Assembly: GCA_023411815.1 (NCBI GenBank)
Contig: JAEYOJ010000059.1
Location: 1-64,000, forward strand
Reading direction: 5' to 3'
From: Pseudomonadota bacterium
GTDB taxonomy: Bacteria > Desulfobacterota > Desulfovibrionia > Desulfovibrionales > Desulfovibrionaceae
Length of the DNA stretch: 64,000 bases
Shown here piece after piece: positions 47,090 through 56,349 of the stretch (its first letter is position 1; every line of letters starts with the position of its first letter). Position numbers and translations under genes: made by a program. The notes under the pieces were generated by a model that did not search any database, was not told the origin of the DNA, and worked only from the letters and a program-made list of their open reading frames with translations.

Positions 47090-48418
47090 TTGACCAGCGA
47101 ACGGCACATCACGCTTCTCCTGCCGGCGGAAACCTCCTCGGCCGCCGTGGTGAACTCGGCTGTGCCGCGCGCCGCGGAGGCCTTCGGCCTCGGAGCCGGC
47201 GCTGCCCTCAAGCTGGCCCTGGCCGTGGAGGAGGTCTTCCTCTACCTGCTGGACACGGCCTCGCGCGAACGGCGCTTGGAGCTGGATGTCATCGCGCGGC
47301 CCACGGCCGTGGAGGTCGTCTTCGGCTTCGAGGCCCGCACGCTCGACCTCGGAGCGCTGAACCTCACGGCCCAGGCCGACGCCTGCTCCTTCCTGGAGCA
47401 GGAGGATTTCGCCCAGGTCGGCCTGCTCCTGGCCGCTTCGGCCGTGGACAAGATGCGACTGGAGCATCTGGGCGCGGGCCGCATGCGGCTGGCCCTGGAG
47501 GTGGGGCGGGAGTATCCCGAGCCTTCGGCGCCGCAGGCCGCGAATTTCGAACCTCAGGGATCGGTCCGCCTGGAGCGCTCACCCGCCTCGGACCTGCTCC
47601 AGGAGGCCTGTCTGCGGGTCCTGGCCGACCACGCGGCCGAGGACCTGCCGCGCATGATCCGCGCGCCCGGCATGCTCGTGGACCTCGTGGCCGGCGGCGA
47701 GGCCGAGGCCCTGGTGGCCCTGGACGGCCGCGAGAGGGTCTGCGGGCTTCTGTGCTGGACTGGCCGGGACGCCAAGACCATCATATTTCACGGGCCCTAC
47801 TGCGCCTTCTCGGCGCGGCGCGAGGAGATGGCCGGAAAGCTCCTGGACGGTTTTCTGCAAAGCGTGGCCAAGAGCGGCGCTTCGGGCGTCATGACGCCGC
47901 TCGCCTCGGACCTGCTGCCGCCCGGGGAGTACGAGAGTCTGGGAAGCCTGGATCGCCTGCTGCCGGAGGGCGCGAAGCAGGTCCGGCCCGCGGCCTTCCG
48001 GCTCATCGCCGAGGACATGGGCTCCACTATCTGGGCCCATTCCGCCATCCGGGATTTCCTGGAGCGCGAATACGACCGGCTGGACCTCGTGCGCGACCTG
48101 CGCTCAGTGGTCTCGCTGGGGGAAAGCCGGCCCGAGTCCTCGGTCTTCAGCGCAAGCCTCGAAGCCGGCACGGGCGTCGCCCTGCTCAGGCCGCTCATGG
48201 ACGGCCGCGACGCATCCGCCAACCTGGGCCGCCACGTGTGCGCGCTCCGGGCCAAGGGCTTTCCGAACATCCTGTTCGAAGTGGACCTGGCCCACGGCTG
48301 GCAGGCGGCCCTGGCGGGTCCCCTGGCGGATAACGGCTTCAAGCCGCGCATGGTCCACCCACTGGGCGGACGTTCCGATCTGGTGATCTTCCAGCATGAA
48401 TCCGCTGTCGCTCCATAA
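47090..48418 (+). CDS. degenerate RsbW-like ATPase domain with long C-terminal extension
   Basis: This 442-residue cytoplasmic protein has N-terminal residues 1-145 that follow the layout of an anti-sigma-factor ATPase (ALKLALAVEEVFLYLLD for the N box; VGLLLAASAVDKMRLEHLG for the last helix). The N-box asparagine and the glycine box are absent, so ATP binding is doubtful. The remainder (about 160-440) is an alpha/beta region with GNAT-like features (HAEDLPRM-type helix, AGKLLDGFLQSVAKSGASGVMTPL). The start is taken as the TTG at 47090, five bases after AGAGG; a TTG at 47072 is possible. Its 3' end overlaps the aminotransferase gene by 23 bases. The function is unknown. Confidence 0.65.
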   Translation: MTSERHITLLLPAETSSAAVVNSAVPRAAEAFGLGAGAALKLALAVEEVFLYLLDTASRERRLELDVIARPTAVEVVFGFEARTLDLGALNLTAQADACSFLEQEDFAQVGLLLAASAVDKMRLEHLGAGRMRLALEVGREYPEPSAPQAANFEPQGSVRLERSPASDLLQEACLRVLADHAAEDLPRMIRAPGMLVDLVAGGEAEALVALDGRERVCGLLCWTGRDAKTIIFHGPYCAFSARREEMAGKLLDGFLQSVAKSGASGVMTPLASDLLPPGEYESLGSLDRLLPEGAKQVRPAAFRLIAEDMGSTIWAHSAIRDFLEREYDRLDLVRDLRSVVSLGESRPESSVFSASLEAGTGVALLRPLMDGRDASANLGRHVCALRAKGFPNILFEVDLAHGWQAALAGPLADNGFKPRMVHPLGGRSDLVIFQHESAVAP

Positions 48419-49508
48419 CCTCGTGCCGGAGCACGTGCGGCGTTTCGAGCCGTACACGCCGAGCCGTCCGGACCCGGTGCTCATGCGCATGTACGGCGTC
48501 GAGCACCTGCACCGGCTCAACAACAACGAGAATGCCCTGGGGCCGCCGGACGCCGCGCGCAAGGCCATCGAGGCCTTCCATTCCGAGCGGGCCGCCGTCT
48601 ACCCGAGCGGCGACTGCTTCCTCCTGCGCGAGGCCCTGGCTGACCGCTTCGGCAAGCTTCCGGAACAGTTCCTCGTGGGCAATGGCTCCTGCGAGGTCAT
48701 CACCAGCGTCATCAAGGCCTTCTGCGGCCCAGGCGACAACATCGTCACCGCGGACAAGACCTTCGCCGTGTACGAGTGGGTGGCCGAGTTCTCGGGCTTC
48801 GAGGCCAGGCTCACGCCGCTGCGCGAGCATGCCTTCGACCCCGAGGCCATGCTCGCGGCCATGGACGCGCGCACCAAGGTCGCCTTCGTCTGCAACCCCA
48901 ACAATCCCACGGGAACCTACTGGAGCGAGTCCGAGCTGTGCGCTTTCATGGACGCCGTCGACAATCGCTGCATCGTGGTCGTGGACGAGGCCTACCTGGA
49001 ATACGTGGACAAGCCGGACTTCCCGGACGGCATGCGCCTCATGGAGCGCTACCCGAACCTGGTGGTCTTCCGGACCTTTTCCAAGATGTACGGACTGGCG
49101 GCCCTGCGCATCGGCTATCTGTGCGCGAGCCAGGAAGTGGTGGACATCGTGCGGCGCACGCACATCGTCTACTCCGTGAACACGCAGGCGCAGACCGCAG
49201 CGGCGGCGGCCATCGCCGACGACGCGGAGCACATCGCGGCCACGAGGCGCATGGTCGCCGAGGGCAGGGCAGTCCTGGAAGGCTGCTTCAGCCGGCTGGG
49301 GCTCGAATTCGTGAGCGGCGAGGGCAACTACGTCATGGCTCGCGCGCCCCTGTCGGACACGCTCCTCTACCGCAAGCTCATGAAACGCGGGTACATGGTC
49401 AGGACCATGACCGGCTTCCGCTTCCCCAACTGGATCAGGGTCAGCCTGGTGCACCGGCCGGTCCTGGAAGGCTTCTGCCGGGCGCTTGAGGACGTGCTTC
49501 GGGGCTGA
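48396..49508 (+). CDS. hisC: PLP-dependent aminotransferase, histidinol-phosphate aminotransferase family
   Basis: This 370-residue fold-type I aminotransferase has LNNNENALGPPDAARKAI at the start, PNNPTGTYW, VVVDEAYLEYVD and the PLP-lysine segment FRTFSKMYGLAALRIGY with the phosphate-binding arginine, all standard for HisC. It would transfer an amino group from glutamate to imidazole-acetol phosphate or an aromatic keto acid. It overlaps the preceding unknown gene by 23 bases, so the two are co-expressed, and no other histidine gene is near. It may therefore be a paralogue with another substrate. Confidence 0.85.
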   Translation: MNPLSLHNLVPEHVRRFEPYTPSRPDPVLMRMYGVEHLHRLNNNENALGPPDAARKAIEAFHSERAAVYPSGDCFLLREALADRFGKLPEQFLVGNGSCEVITSVIKAFCGPGDNIVTADKTFAVYEWVAEFSGFEARLTPLREHAFDPEAMLAAMDARTKVAFVCNPNNPTGTYWSESELCAFMDAVDNRCIVVVDEAYLEYVDKPDFPDGMRLMERYPNLVVFRTFSKMYGLAALRIGYLCASQEVVDIVRRTHIVYSVNTQAQTAAAAAIADDAEHIAATRRMVAEGRAVLEGCFSRLGLEFVSGEGNYVMARAPLSDTLLYRKLMKRGYMVRTMTGFRFPNWIRVSLVHRPVLEGFCRALEDVLRG

Positions 49509-49520
49509 ACCCGGCCTGCG

Positions 49521-49976
49521 TCAGACGGTCGGCGTCCTGGGCGTGAAGGAGGCCGTCAGGCTGTTCCTGCCGTCCGTCCGGCGATAGCCCAGATCGTCGG
49601 CCATCTCCTGGGCCAGGAAGATTCCCAGCCCGCCCACCTGCCGCTCGTCCATGTCCGCGAGCACGTCGGGGGACGGCCGCTCCAGAGGGTTGAAGGCCGG
49701 TCCGTGGTCCTCGATGACCAGCCTGAACCTGCCCTGCCCGTCGAGTCCGCAGCCCACGCGGACCGGGCCCGGGCCTGCCGGGGAGGGCCGTGGGTACGCG
49801 TACTCGATGACGTTGACGAGCATCTCCTCCAGCACAAGCTCTATCCTGGCCAGCGTTTCCCCGGCCAGGGACAATTCCGCTCCCCTGTTCAGGACATGGT
49901 CCCGCAGGGACGTAAACGACTCGTGCCCGGCAGGGAGCTCCAGCCAGGTCAGGTTGTTCGGCTCAGGACTTGCCAA
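49521..49976 (-). CDS. RsbW-like anti-sigma kinase / ATP-binding protein
   Basis: This 151-residue HATPase_c_2 protein has the N box ELVLEEMLVNVIEYAY, the G1-like IEDHGPAFNPL and the G2 region VGGLGIFLAQEMADDLGYRR. It belongs to the GHKL serine kinases that phosphorylate STAS antagonists and sequester a target in partner switching. The start is a TTG at 49976, inside the end of the STAS gene (14-base overlap); no other upstream start fits. It is the last gene of the four-gene module. No sigma factor gene is adjacent, so the switched target is unknown. Confidence 0.87.
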   Translation of the reverse strand: MASPEPNNLTWLELPAGHESFTSLRDHVLNRGAELSLAGETLARIELVLEEMLVNVIEYAYPRPSPAGPGPVRVGCGLDGQGRFRLVIEDHGPAFNPLERPSPDVLADMDERQVGGLGIFLAQEMADDLGYRRTDGRNSLTASFTPRTPTV

Positions 49977-50295
49977 GGGCCTTGTCCACCGTGTCGTGGA
50001 TGGGGAAGATCGTGGCGAAGCCCGAGACCGTGACGACGTCCTTGACCATGCCCGACAGGCCGCACAGGCTCAGTCCGCCGCCCTGGGCCTTGAGGCGCTT
50101 GCCCACCACGAGGATGCTGCGCAGTCCGGCGCTGCTGATGTATTCGAGCCCGGACAGGTCGGCGACTATGCGCGCCTGCCCCTTGTCCAGCCACGTCAGG
50201 CACTCCTTCTCGAACCGGGGCGAACTGGTGACGTCCATGCGGCCCTTGACCGCGAGCACGATGCTGTCGCCCACCTGGTTGCAGCGGAACTCCAT
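49963..50295 (-). CDS. STAS-domain anti-sigma factor antagonist (RsbV-like)
   Basis: This 110-residue single STAS domain has DLSGLEYISSAGLRSIL, with the conserved serine that RsbW-like kinases phosphorylate, and the usual four-strand, four-helix layout (VKGRMDVTSSPRFEKE near the start). A SpoIIE-type phosphatase gene ends 12 bases upstream and the RsbW-like gene overlaps its end, so the three core parts of a partner switch are one operon. Confidence 0.92.
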   Translation of the reverse strand: MEFRCNQVGDSIVLAVKGRMDVTSSPRFEKECLTWLDKGQARIVADLSGLEYISSAGLRSILVVGKRLKAQGGGLSLCGLSGMVKDVVTVSGFATIFPIHDTVDKALGKS

Positions 50296-50307
50296 GTCTA
50301 TCTCCTT

Positions 50308-52260
50308 TTATTGGCGCCTGCCCCGGTATTCCAGGGCGAGCAGGGTGATGTCGTCGGATTGGGGCTCTCCGGCCGTGTGGCTCCGCACGTCCTCCAGAAC
50401 GGCCTGGACCAGCCGTTCCGTGCCCTCGGAGGCGTGGGCGAGCAGGGTGCCTTCCAGCCGTTCATCGGAATACAAAGCCTTGGCTCCGTCCATGGCTTCG
50501 GTCACGCCGTCGGTGTAGAGCACCAGCTTGTCGCCGGGCTTTAGTGTCGTGCTGTAAGTCGCGTAGGGCGCGTCTTCCATGGCTCCCAGCACCAGCCCCC
50601 GGGGCAGCGGCAGACGCTCCGCGGTTCCCCGGCGGAGCAGCAGGGGCGAGCCGTGGCCAGCATCGGCCAAGCGCAGCTCGCCGCTGGTCAGGTTGAGGCT
50701 TCCGCAGATGACCGTCACGAACATCATGGTCTCGTTGTCCCGGCACAGCTCGTTGTTGACCTTTTCCAGGATGTCCGACGGCTCGGTGCCGCCCTCGGCC
50801 ACGCCCTTGATGAGCGTCTTGGTCACGGCCATGAACAGGGCCGCGGGCACGCCCTTGTCCGAAACGTCGCCGATGACGAAGAACAGGTGGTTTTCGTCGC
50901 GCAGGAAGAAGTCGTAGAGGTCGCCGCCGACCTCCTTGGCCGGTTCAAGGAAGGCGAAGATGGAGAATTCGTCCCGCTCCGGGAAGGGCGGGAAGCGCTT
51001 GGGCAGGAAGCTCATCTGGATGGTGCGGGCGATCTTCAGCTCGCTGTCCAGGCGTTCCTTGGCCGCCGTGGTCTCCACCAGACTGGCGATGTGCTCCTTG
51101 AGCGCCTGGCGCATGGACTCGAAGGAGTTGCGCAGCTCGCCGATTTCGTCCCTGCGCCGCACGGGCGGCAGGGCCGTGTCCAGGTTGCCCTGGGCGATGG
51201 TGGAGGCGCTGTGGGCCAGGGTTTCCAAGGGCCTGACAATGGCCTTGGAGATGGCCGCGAGCACGAGGAGCATGAGCGCGAGGCCCGCCCCGCCCATGAT
51301 CAGGGCCTTGCGGCTCAAACCCTGGAGATCGGCGTATAGCTCGGCCTCGGGCACGAGCACGCCCAGGCTCCAGCCCGTGGATTGCAGCGGCGCATAGTAC
51401 AGCCAAGCGTCCCGGCCGAGCACCGGGTTGGAGACGCGGGTGAAGCCGCTCCCGCCGGAGATCATGCTTCTGCCCACGGCGCGCAGGCCGGCGTCGCCGG
51501 TGGCCTCGGCCACGCTGAAGACGCTCTCGCGCATGACCAGCTGCTCGTTCGGGTGCGTGATGAATACGCCCGCCTGCGAGACGAGAAAGGCGTGCCCGCT
51601 CCGGTAGAAGCTGATGGCCGAGACGAGCTCCCGCAGCCAGTGCAGGGAAAGGTCGGCCGTGACCACGCCGGCGAAGTCTCGCCGCCCGCTTTCCGACAGG
51701 TAGAAGGGATGCGAGTAGGTGGCCATGATGGTCTTGCCGCCGTCCTCGTCGAAGTAGGGCTCGCTCCAGCTCGGCCGGCCCATGACCTTGGGGAGCAGGA
51801 ACCAGTCCATGTACAGGTAGCTGGAGGTCTCCCTGCCCAGGTTTGTTAGGGCGAGGGATTGCCCGTCCGGGCCGCGATGGCAGTAGGGTGCGAAATGGCG
51901 TTGGCCGGGATCGGCGGCCTGGGGCTCGAAGGCGATGGCCGAACCGAAGATATCCTGGTTGGCCGCCAGCGCGTCCATGATCTGCGCCTGGAGCTCATCG
52001 TGGACAGATCCCGCCTCAAGCCGCCTGGCGATATAGGCCGGCAGCTTTTCGGCTCCGTTCATCACCGTCTCCATGCGGTGCACCGTGGCCAGGGTCAGGT
52101 TGCGCGCGCCTTCCTCCACGTTCCTGAGCACGGTCCGTTCGGATTCGCGGTACGTGTAGGCGAAAACGGCCAGGAAGATGGCGCAGGAGCTTGCCAGGAT
52201 CGACAGGGCCAGCCGGAAGGCCAACCCGCCGGGCCTAGCGCGCATGGGCAAGATCGACAT
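50308..52260 (-). CDS. membrane Cache-HAMP-SpoIIE serine phosphatase (RsbU-like)
   Basis: This 650-residue sensor phosphatase has a first helix at about 14-36, a periplasmic dCache-like domain (about 37-310; SAIAFEP, YMDWFLLPKVMGRPSWSEPYFDEDGG), a second helix (about 320-340) and HAMP (about 340-395, RPLETLAHSASTIAQGNLD). A C-terminal PP2C/SpoIIE domain (about 415-645) has the metal residues in EVGGDLYDFF, VIGDVSDKGVPAA, DAGHGSP and LYTDGVTEAM. It should dephosphorylate the adjacent STAS protein in response to a periplasmic signal. Its 5' end overlaps the binding-protein gene by 26 bases, which couples sensor and binding protein. Confidence 0.93.
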   Translation of the reverse strand: MSILPMRARPGGLAFRLALSILASSCAIFLAVFAYTYRESERTVLRNVEEGARNLTLATVHRMETVMNGAEKLPAYIARRLEAGSVHDELQAQIMDALAANQDIFGSAIAFEPQAADPGQRHFAPYCHRGPDGQSLALTNLGRETSSYLYMDWFLLPKVMGRPSWSEPYFDEDGGKTIMATYSHPFYLSESGRRDFAGVVTADLSLHWLRELVSAISFYRSGHAFLVSQAGVFITHPNEQLVMRESVFSVAEATGDAGLRAVGRSMISGGSGFTRVSNPVLGRDAWLYYAPLQSTGWSLGVLVPEAELYADLQGLSRKALIMGGAGLALMLLVLAAISKAIVRPLETLAHSASTIAQGNLDTALPPVRRRDEIGELRNSFESMRQALKEHIASLVETTAAKERLDSELKIARTIQMSFLPKRFPPFPERDEFSIFAFLEPAKEVGGDLYDFFLRDENHLFFVIGDVSDKGVPAALFMAVTKTLIKGVAEGGTEPSDILEKVNNELCRDNETMMFVTVICGSLNLTSGELRLADAGHGSPLLLRRGTAERLPLPRGLVLGAMEDAPYATYSTTLKPGDKLVLYTDGVTEAMDGAKALYSDERLEGTLLAHASEGTERLVQAVLEDVRSHTAGEPQSDDITLLALEYRGRRQ

Positions 52261-53230
52261 GGAAGTCCCCGTATTCCGGCATGGCGGCGATGATGCCGTT
52301 TTCCATGAGCTGCTTGGCGACGAAGCGGTATTCGTCGGGCTGGAGCGTGCCCATGGGGATGTCCTTGCCCGGCGGCATGATGATGCCGCGCATGTGTTCG
52401 AGCATCCACTTCTGATGTACCCGGTTGGTGGGCAGGTGGGCGGCCTGGACGTGCCTCATGACGATGTCCAGGGCCTCCTCGGGATGTTCGAAGGCGTAGA
52501 TCCACCCTTCGATCGAGGCCAGCACGAAATCCCGGCAGAGCCGGGGCTGCTGCTTGAGGGTCTGCTCCAGACAATAGATGCCGTCCTCCGGGAAATTGAT
52601 GCCGTAATGGCTGAAGTCGAAGACTCTCAATTCATCGGGATCAAGGCCGGAGTTCAGGATGGTGTGGTACTCGTTGTAGAGCATGACCGAGGCGGCATCG
52701 ACTCCGCCGCGCAGGAACAGGCTGACCGTGCCGCCTTGAGGGACCACCTGCGCATGCAGGTTGTACTTGCGGAAAAACGCCCTGGGCTGGAGTGCGAAAT
52801 CCGGCCAGATGGACACGGTCTTGCCGTCCAGGTCCTTCACTGCCTGGATGCCGCTGGAACGCTTGGCCACCAGGGCCAGGGCCGAACGCTGGACAATCTG
52901 GCCAATGTTCACGAGCGGAACTCCGCTGGAGCGCTGCTCGATTCCGGTGGACAGGAACAGGGTGACGAAATCGGCTTCCTTCTGGGCCAGGGCCTGGGCG
53001 GCCGGACGGTCAGGCCCTCCGCGCAGGATGTCCAGGTCGATGTCGCGATGCGCGTAGAAACCCTTGGCGTGCGCCACGTAATATCCCGCGAATTGCGCCT
53101 GGGGAGACCACTGGGGGAGGAGCGTGGCCTTCTGCAATCCCCGGCATGGCGCCGGCCAGGCAAGCACGAACATCGTCATGGCCAAGAGAGTGAGCACGCG
53201 GTGCGTTTTCGGACGCGCAATCGGCATCAT
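52235..53230 (-). CDS. periplasmic substrate-binding protein, NMT1/THI5-like
   Basis: This 331-residue secreted protein has a signal peptide (RVLTLLAMTMFVLAWPAPCRG) and a type II periplasmic binding fold: ATLLPQWSPQAQFAGYYVAHAKGFY, TLFLSTGIEQ, VSIWPDFALQPRAFF and LYNEYHTILNSG match the NMT1 (pyrimidine precursor/sulfonate/taurine-like) family. No ABC permease or ATPase gene is near. It overlaps the sensor-phosphatase gene by 26 bases, so its likely partner is the Cache domain of that protein, not a transporter. The start at 53230 is chosen for the signal peptide; the ribosome binding site is weak. The ligand is unknown. Confidence 0.82.
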   Translation of the reverse strand: MMPIARPKTHRVLTLLAMTMFVLAWPAPCRGLQKATLLPQWSPQAQFAGYYVAHAKGFYAHRDIDLDILRGGPDRPAAQALAQKEADFVTLFLSTGIEQRSSGVPLVNIGQIVQRSALALVAKRSSGIQAVKDLDGKTVSIWPDFALQPRAFFRKYNLHAQVVPQGGTVSLFLRGGVDAASVMLYNEYHTILNSGLDPDELRVFDFSHYGINFPEDGIYCLEQTLKQQPRLCRDFVLASIEGWIYAFEHPEEALDIVMRHVQAAHLPTNRVHQKWMLEHMRGIIMPPGKDIPMGTLQPDEYRFVAKQLMENGIIAAMPEYGDFHVDLAHAR

Positions 53231-53993
53231 GAGCTGAATCCGGGTTGCCATTGATTGATAGTGTGATGCACCATAGCGTATTTCTTTTCGGCTTGCACGT
53301 TCGTTTCGATTGCCCTCCGTGCCTGAATCCATGGGTGCGGCATGAATTGGCGGCCTCTTGACCGATCAGTGTGTCCGCGCCCCGACAAAAGACATCCTTT
53401 CCTGACGAACAACGGAGATTTCTGACGATGTCGTGCATGTCGTCTCCAGGTCACTCCACCAAAGAAGGACGCGATTTGGCTTTGCCGAGTAAACCGATCT
53501 CCGTTTCTTATGGTTCGTGAGCACCTTGCCAGCTTGAGTTCAACTCGAAGATCGAACATGTGGAATGAATCGATGGGAGTTCGAGAGGTCGACGGGCTAG
53601 TCATTCGGCTGCTAATGGATTGACAGATCAGTCTGCCAGGGCTCGCTTTCAGATACATTTCAAGCAACCAAGCCAACATTGACTCGGATATGCTTTGATC
53701 CGGGCAGGGTGCTCCAGGCATGCTGGAATCGATGTAAAGCATAGTTGCGTCCTGTCCTGTTTGCATGTGTTGGATTCAGGACAGTGAAGCCATAGTGCGC
53801 ATTTTTAGGCTTTATGGCCGGATGCCGTTTCGGCATGGCCGATCATCCTGTCAGCTCTCTTATTGCAGGGAGCCCAGGGACATATATCCGACAGGCGCGT
53901 TTCTTGAATGTGGCCGAGGGCAAAATCCGACTAATTGTTGCCTATGCCATCGTGGTCTTGGGCTTTTCGCAGCAACGGGGGGGGAGACAGCAC
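53231..53993. other. 763-base divergent intergenic region
   Basis: It lies between the partner-switch operon and the chemotaxis receptor. Open frames exist on both strands (for example the minus strand at 53227-53766), but none has a ribosome binding site or recognisable sequence. No hairpin or promoter stands out. Confidence 0.5.
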
Positions 53994-56018
53994 ATGACCT
54001 TGCGCATCAAATCCAAATTTCTGATACCGACGATCTCACTGATATTCTTCGGCATGTCCTTGCTGGTCCTGATCAACCATTTCAGCATGACCTCGGCATT
54101 CCACGGGACGATGCAGGCGGACATGACCCTCCTCGGCGACGCCGTCCTGCGGGACATGCGCAATGACATCACCCAGAAGCTCAGGGCCGCATCCAACCTG
54201 GCCAACGACTATGCCGCCTTGAGGGCTGTTCAGGGCGATGGGACCTACGACGCCGAAAGTTTCATGGCCTTTATGAAGAAGGTGGTGAACGGAATACAGT
54301 TCATCAACATCCTGGATACGGAAGGCCGCCTGATCGTTTCCAGCACCGGCCAGGAAGGGCTGAGCTTCAAGGATAGGCCGTACTACCAGGAGTACATGAA
54401 GGGAACGCGTGACATCATCTCCACCGCCCTGTTGAGCAGAACCACGGGCACGGCCATCGTCCCTCTCGTTCAACCAATAATGGATGCCAGAAACACGGTC
54501 AGGGGAGCGGTCAATATCGCGCTCGATCTCGACTACCTCACCAAGTCCATCTCCGAAACCAAAATCGGCTCCACGGGCTTCATCTTCATCCTGGACAAGG
54601 ACGGCACGGCCCTGGCCCATCCGGACAGGGCTCAGGTGCTGAAAAAGGGCATAGCCGAGACGGCCTGGGGCAAGCAGATCCTGGCCGCCACGGACAAGCA
54701 GATCATCGAATATGACGAGGACGGCCGGGACAGGGTCGCCGTGGTGCAGAAGGACGCCCTGACCGGATGGACCTTCGTCATGGTGACACCCCTTGAGGAC
54801 ATGCTCGCCCACCTTTCCTCGGCCAGGACGCGCAGCATCGTCATAGCCGTCTTTTGCGCCGCGGCGTTCATGCTCCTGATCTGGGTGCTGGTGGAGCAGG
54901 CCATTCTCAAGCCGGTCCTGGCCTGCGTCGATTTCGCGCGCAAGATAGCCGGCGGCAAGCTGAACGAGACGCTGAGCATCGACAGGAACGACGAAGTGGG
55001 CGATCTGGCCAAGGCCTTGCGCGAGATGGTGCGAAACCTCGAGAAGAGCCTGGAAGACGCGCGGGCCCAGACACGCAAGGCGCAAGAGGAGACCTCCAGG
55101 GCGAACGAGGCCGTGCGCCAGGCCGAGGAGGCCAACCAGCGGGCGGAGGCCGCCCGGCGCGAGGGTATGATCGAGGCCACGCGTCAACTTGAAGAGGTGA
55201 TCGAGAGCCTGACCTCGGCTTCCGAGGAACTGTCGGTCCAGGTCGAGCAGTCCAGCAGGGGGACCGGGGAGCAGAGCGCCAGGACCGCCGAGGCCGCCAC
55301 GGCCATGGATCAGATGAACGCCTCGGTCCTGGAAGTGGCCCGCAACGCCTCGGATGTGGCCAACGGAGCAGATACGGCCAGAAACAGGGCCCAGGACGGC
55401 GCTCAAGTGGTCGAGCGGGCCATGCGGGCCATATTCGAGGTGAACACGCAGACCAAGGCCATGCGGCAAAGCCTGGCCAAACTCGGCAGGCAGGCCGAGG
55501 ACATCGGAGCGATCATGAACGTCATCGACGACATCGCCGACCAGACCAACCTGCTGGCGCTCAATGCGGCCATCGAGGCCGCGCGGGCCGGCGAGGCGGG
55601 CAGAGGGTTCGCGGTCGTGGCCGACGAGGTGCGCAAGCTCGCTGAAAAGACCATGAACGCGACCAAGGAAGTCGGGCAGGCCATCAAGTCCATCCAGGGC
55701 GGCACGCTGGACAATATCAACGTCATGGAGACCGCCAGCCAGTCCGTCAACCAGGCCACCGAACTGGCGGAAAAGGCCGGCGGGGCGCTCAAGGAGATCG
55801 TCTCGCTCATCGAGGACACCGCGGACAAGGTGCGCGTCATCGCCACGTCCTCCGAGGAGCAGTCTTCGGCCAGCGAGCAGATCAGCAGGACCTTCGAGGA
55901 GATCAATCGCATATCGGTGGACACCGCCGAAGCCATGGACCAGTCTTCCAAGGCCGTGAACCAGTTGGCGGCCCTGGCCTCCGACATCCGCGGGCTCATC
56001 CAGCGCATGCAGCGCTAA
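53994..56018 (+). CDS. methyl-accepting chemotaxis protein with dCache domain
   Basis: This 674-residue inner-membrane receptor has helix 1 at about 9-28, a periplasmic dCache-like domain (about 30-280; IQFINILDTEGRLIVSSTG and FKDRPYYQEYMKG), helix 2 at about 285-305, HAMP (about 306-360), a long coiled coil and the signalling hairpin IADQTNLLALNAAIEAARAGEAG (about 515-540). No C-terminal CheR-binding pentapeptide is present (it ends IQRMQR). The ATG at 53994 follows a G-rich ribosome binding site. It diverges from the partner-switch operon and is followed by a dispersed repeat. The ligand is unknown. Confidence 0.93.
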   Translation: MTLRIKSKFLIPTISLIFFGMSLLVLINHFSMTSAFHGTMQADMTLLGDAVLRDMRNDITQKLRAASNLANDYAALRAVQGDGTYDAESFMAFMKKVVNGIQFINILDTEGRLIVSSTGQEGLSFKDRPYYQEYMKGTRDIISTALLSRTTGTAIVPLVQPIMDARNTVRGAVNIALDLDYLTKSISETKIGSTGFIFILDKDGTALAHPDRAQVLKKGIAETAWGKQILAATDKQIIEYDEDGRDRVAVVQKDALTGWTFVMVTPLEDMLAHLSSARTRSIVIAVFCAAAFMLLIWVLVEQAILKPVLACVDFARKIAGGKLNETLSIDRNDEVGDLAKALREMVRNLEKSLEDARAQTRKAQEETSRANEAVRQAEEANQRAEAARREGMIEATRQLEEVIESLTSASEELSVQVEQSSRGTGEQSARTAEAATAMDQMNASVLEVARNASDVANGADTARNRAQDGAQVVERAMRAIFEVNTQTKAMRQSLAKLGRQAEDIGAIMNVIDDIADQTNLLALNAAIEAARAGEAGRGFAVVADEVRKLAEKTMNATKEVGQAIKSIQGGTLDNINVMETASQSVNQATELAEKAGGALKEIVSLIEDTADKVRVIATSSEEQSSASEQISRTFEEINRISVDTAEAMDQSSKAVNQLAALASDIRGLIQRMQR

Positions 56019-56024
56019 GGCACT

Positions 56025-56113
56025 TTGCAATCCGACCGAGAGAGGGCGCCGCCCTCTCTCGGTCTCTCTCCCGCCAGGGAGCGGCGCTCCCTGGACCCCC
56101 ACCTCCCCAGTTC
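56025..56113 (+). repeat. dispersed double-hairpin repeat
   Basis: Hairpin 1 is a near-perfect palindrome (CCGAGAGAGGG-CGC-CGCCCTCTCTCGG region, 56036-56062); hairpin 2 is CAGGGAGCG-GCGCTCCCTG, followed by GACCCCCACCTCCCC. The unit begins TGCAATCC six bases after the chemotaxis gene stop. It aligns with 61681-61761 and more loosely with 6609-6676. It could act as a terminator or RNA-stabilising element. Confidence 0.75.
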
Positions 56114-56183
56114 ATTCGCAACCTGCCCCAGTTCGTCTTCCGGATCGGCTGAATCGCGGTCGTCGGGCCGTCCCATGAACGTG

Positions 56184-56214
56184 AAGGGGCCCTAGCCTGG
56201 CGGCAGGGCCCCTT
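56184..56214. terminator. perfect 10-base-pair hairpin between convergent genes
   Basis: AAGGGGCCCT and AGGGCCCCTT flank an 11-base loop, between the chemotaxis receptor and the HAD phosphatase genes. It is a probable bidirectional terminator, with only TT after the stem on each side. Confidence 0.65.
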
Positions 56215-56349
56215 GTCACTGGAGGCGGTATACTCCGCAGCCGGGATAATCACCGGCGGTAAGTTGCGTTAAGGATCGGTGCTCAAGGCGCTTGGCAGCG
56301 CGCTCTCCCGGCCCGAAAGGGTGTTTCTTCAGCGGAGCGGGACAACGGG

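Noticed and set aside
53227..53766. Minus-strand ORF of about 180 codons upstream of the binding-protein gene
   Set aside because: It overlaps the binding-protein start, lacks a ribosome binding site and has a chance-like residue composition.
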